Below are positions 58,267 through 58,314 of a stretch of DNA of 58,314 nucleotides, piece by piece. The notes beneath the pieces are model-generated. The model made no database searches. It was not told the origin of the DNA and saw only the letters and a program-made list of their open reading frames with translations. Origin of the DNA: Candidatus Neomicrothrix sp. UBA2517 (GTDB taxonomy: Bacteria > Actinomycetota > Acidimicrobiia > Acidimicrobiales > UBA8592); NCBI GenBank assembly GCA_002341185.1, contig DDNP01000008.1, forward strand, positions 44,223 through 102,536, written 5' to 3'. Within the stretch, counting starts at the first letter, position 1. Every line of letters begins with the position of its first letter. The position numbers and the translations under genes are program-made.

Positions 58267-58314
58267 ATGGCTCCAGCAAAGAAAACAGCTACAAAGAAAG
58301 CTCCAGCAAAGAAA
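58267..58314 (+). CDS. Lys/Ala-rich histone-like protein, 5' end only (partial)
   Basis: The last 48 bases encode 16 residues with repeated APAKK/TKKAP blocks, running past the window end. Such repeats occur in actinobacterial histone-like proteins (HU with PAKK tail, H1-like). The ATG has an AAGAAA purine run upstream. It is divergent from ileS across about 200 bases. Whether an HU fold follows cannot be seen. Confidence 0.6.
   Translation, partial: MAPAKKTATKKAPAKK

Overview
The window looks like a chromosomal segment of a low-to-moderate-GC, gene-dense actinobacterium, most likely a pelagic or other environmental member of the Acidimicrobiia. That placement is inferred from gene content, with no phylogeny done. 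The pointers are an actinobacterial division cluster with SepF and DivIVA but no FtsA, an MtrA-MtrB-LpqB type operon, a PimB-like mannosyltransferase, several F420-type oxidoreductases, a DUF3040 protein, a eukaryote-like (type 2) isoleucyl-tRNA synthetase and a type A RNase P RNA. Genes are packed tightly, with ATGA overlaps and convergent pairs that share stop codons. I see no phage, transposon, integron or CRISPR signature.

Layout. 1-3.8 kb: a CAT-anticodon tRNA, an SDR, an F420-dependent nitroreductase-like protein, two Thr/Pro-linker lipoproteins with cell-wall hydrolase domains (VanY-like and lytic-transglycosylase-like) and a PhyH dioxygenase. 3.8-13.8 kb: a metabolic region with a DnaQ-like exonuclease, a rhodanese, an SDR, a class V aminotransferase, a tandem ABM-domain protein, a DUF1295 membrane protein, an LLM/F420 oxidoreductase, a YbaK-like deacylase, tRNA-Val, a sulfatase and an inositol-phosphatase-like protein. 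13.8-21.2 kb: a PPOX-fold protein, PBP1A, the zinc-ribbon/coiled-coil protein with a membrane protein and a histidine phosphatase, an AMIN-like lipoprotein, an MFS transporter and an alpha/beta hydrolase. 21.2-21.6 kb: rnpB on the minus strand. 21.7-29.2 kb: a nitrobindin-like protein, a divergent TrpD, two small Cys-rich proteins, QueG, PimB-like, a membrane protein, an SRPBCC protein, a ROK kinase and an aminotransferase. 29.2-34.7 kb, minus strand: glpK, a short LpqB-like GerMN lipoprotein, MtrB-like, MtrA-like, a second IMPase and a small membrane protein. 34.8-37.6 kb: dinB, a DUF3040 protein, a small conserved protein and a lipoate ligase.

37.6-54.9 kb is the complete-looking dcw operon: mraZ, rsmH, ftsL, ftsI, murE, mraY, murD, ftsW, murG, murC, murB, ftsQ, ftsZ, pgeF, yggS, sepF, divIVA. 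It lacks murF at its usual place between murE and mraY. Upstream of mraZ lie three TGGGN boxes at an exact 10-bp period, the known MraZ operator pattern, so the operon is probably autoregulated. It converges on a minus-strand ileS. The last bases start a Lys/Ala-rich, histone-like protein that runs off the window.

Together the window carries most of the machinery for building meso-DAP peptidoglycan (MurE has the DNPR motif), polymerising it (PBP1A, FtsI, FtsW) and trimming it (VanY-like, SLT-like). It also carries envelope-stress signalling (MtrAB-LpqB-like). I found no entirely new multi-gene system. The most unusual points are the missing murF, the structured leaders around mraZ and rsmH, the truncated LpqB, a hydrolase with Cys in the nucleophile position, a TrpD with a changed signature motif, the tandem-ABM protein and the covarying P4 helix of RNase P RNA.
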